A stretch of 64,000 nucleotides of DNA from Bettongia penicillata ogilbyi. Taxonomy: Eukaryota > Chordata > Mammalia > Diprotodontia > Potoroidae. Numbering within the stretch: position 1 is the first letter of the stretch; each line of letters starts with the position of its first letter. Positions 62,856-64,000 of this stretch are shown in pieces. A program made the position numbers and the translations under genes. The notes beneath the pieces are model-generated. The model did not search any database and had not been told where the DNA came from. It saw nothing but the letters and a program-made list of their open reading frames with translations. Location: contig JAJHZJ010000252.1 of the NCBI GenBank assembly GCA_023548195.1, positions 4,414,841-4,478,840 on the forward strand, given 5' to 3'.

Positions 62856-64000
62856 TGAAGGATCTTCTACTATTTAAATGGCTTTAGACAACCCTGATTT
62901 TGGCATTTCAATAAGCTCACCTCAGGCAACATGAGAAGAGGAAAAACTATGCCAACAAGATAGAAAAAAGAGAGAGAGAGAGAGACAACAAAGGATGAAA
63001 TGGTTCCCTATGCCATGGGTAATGCCAACTCTGCAGTTATGGTGAGTCTTCGCATGTAAAGAAGTGACCAGGAGCAGCATTGGTAATATCAGGGCTAAAG
63101 ACACTTCCTATACAATCATTGATTCTCATGATAGATCAGGTCACCTGGAGTTAGGTGGCTGGCTAATAGATCATATTACTTTTTTGCATTCAACCTGTCC
63201 TAGTACCAGGGTTGATACCAAGAATCTCCTTGTGCCACCATACACTTCATCTTTCTTCCCTGAGGACTTGAAGATTCCATGAAGAGGAGAACACTAAGCC
63301 TTTGTCCCTATAGAGACCTCTTCTGAAGGATTTCCTGCCTCTTCTTTGGAGTTAGAAATACACTTTCACCTCCTGCCTGTAAACAGAAGGCAAGCTACTT
63401 CCCAAAAATGCTATACACTGGTCCTGTAAACCTTCTCCGAGTCCTGTACTGGTAGAATTAGGAAGTGGCAACATCAGTTCCAGATTACATTGAGCCTACC
63501 TTTGTCACTGTCCAGGTCTGTGTCCATTCTCCTGGGACCTGTATATCTACCCACACTGCTGCTTCTGACACCTGTTTTTTGGGGGGCTTAGTAGACAGTG
63601 TAATCTCCACTCTATCACCAGGAGGCAAGCCACTCCATATCTCTAACAGCTACCCTTTGGTCCTCCAAGCCATCCTTATAAAAGAATGTTCAGTGATTTA
63701 TGAGTACTATACTATCAGCAATATGGAAAGACTAATCAGTTCCAGATTCCAGTGAGCAAAGGATCTACCTTTGATAATGCCCGTACTCAGGGCCACTCTG
63801 CCAGGGCCTGAATATCAGCCTACCATTGCCACTGCAGTCTATATCAATATTTTTCTTTACTGGGGCCCAAGTGCCACCCTGTTATGCCAGGGTAGGGGAA
63901 CTGCTATAGGTACTTTCACTGCCAGACCTGACTCTGTTTCTCTATGCTGGAGTTAACACCACTGAAGCCTGGAGGCCTGCCTCTCTTATGCCAAGGCAGG
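62856..64000. other. 1.1 kb unassigned, with loosely recurring phrases
   Basis: No known family. 'cagttccagatt' followed shortly by 'ctacctttg' occurs at about 63476 and 63738. A 'gcctacc(t/a)ttg(t/c)cactg' phrase recurs at about 63491 and 63817. The plus frames at 63465-63755 and 63771-63956 have no domain. A (GA)n run lies at 62969-62985. Confidence 0.35.

Overview
The window looks like a marsupial nuclear genome. The basis is its interspersed-repeat vocabulary. There are many copies of a tRNA-derived SINE whose 3' part reads 'ctggagaaggaaatggcaaa' and continues through 'tttgccaagaaaac' to a tail of 'agtcagacacaact' type. There are also marsupial-type LINE-1 3' ends, old L2 and MIR copies, CR1/L3 fragments and two short fold-back hAT-like families. 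I cannot decide which marsupial. AT-rich composition, many microsatellites and no CpG-island-like stretch fit intergenic or deep intronic DNA.

I found no convincing protein-coding gene. The long open frames are either simple-repeat artefacts (Arg-Glu, Ser-Leu, Lys-Glu and Cys-Val runs), open frames inside SINE/L1/L2/CR1 copies, or short unsupported frames in unassigned DNA. I found no functional tRNA, rRNA, CRISPR or bacterial-style feature. The only recognisable protein remnants are from retroelements: LINE-1 ORF2 pieces (about 21.74-22.12 kb minus, 37.3-37.6 kb plus, 61.9-62.2 kb plus) and a Ty3/Gypsy-type integrase (about 36.0-37.0 kb, minus).

Layout. 0-5 kb: unassigned DNA with two SINEs, a probable solo LTR (2.95-3.36 kb) and one of three copies of a shorter RTE-type repeat. 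5-10 kb: CR1/L3 and L2 pieces broken by (GA)n, (GT)n and TA/CA tracts. 10-12 kb: mostly repeat-free. 12-20 kb: a cluster of MIR, L2, hAT and SINE copies, including nested insertions, plus long GAAA and CT tracts. 21-24.8 kb: L1 3' ends and a run of L2 3' ends. 25-34 kb: L2-rich, including a copy of about 1 kb, with a repeat-free interval at 28.1-28.9 kb. 34.6-37.6 kb: the most unusual part, an LTR-like segment, a fold-back hAT element, a decayed Gypsy-type integrase split by a SINE, and an L1 ORF2 fragment. 38-46.7 kb: L1 3' UTR, SINEs, MIRs and a minus-strand CR1/L3. 46.7-60 kb: sparse repeats, including two inverted L1 3' UTR copies carrying microsatellites at the same internal position. 60.4-60.9 kb: adjacent (GATA)n and (CTTT/CCTT)n tracts. 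61-64 kb: an L1 ORF2 scrap, one SINE and unassigned DNA.

The elements do not form a genetic system. They form an insertion record in which MIR, L2, CR1 and the Gypsy-like copy are hosts and the tRNA-derived SINEs are later arrivals. Family names are from recall of consensus sequences, not from a database search, and boundaries are approximate to about 5-30 bases except where target-site duplications are given.
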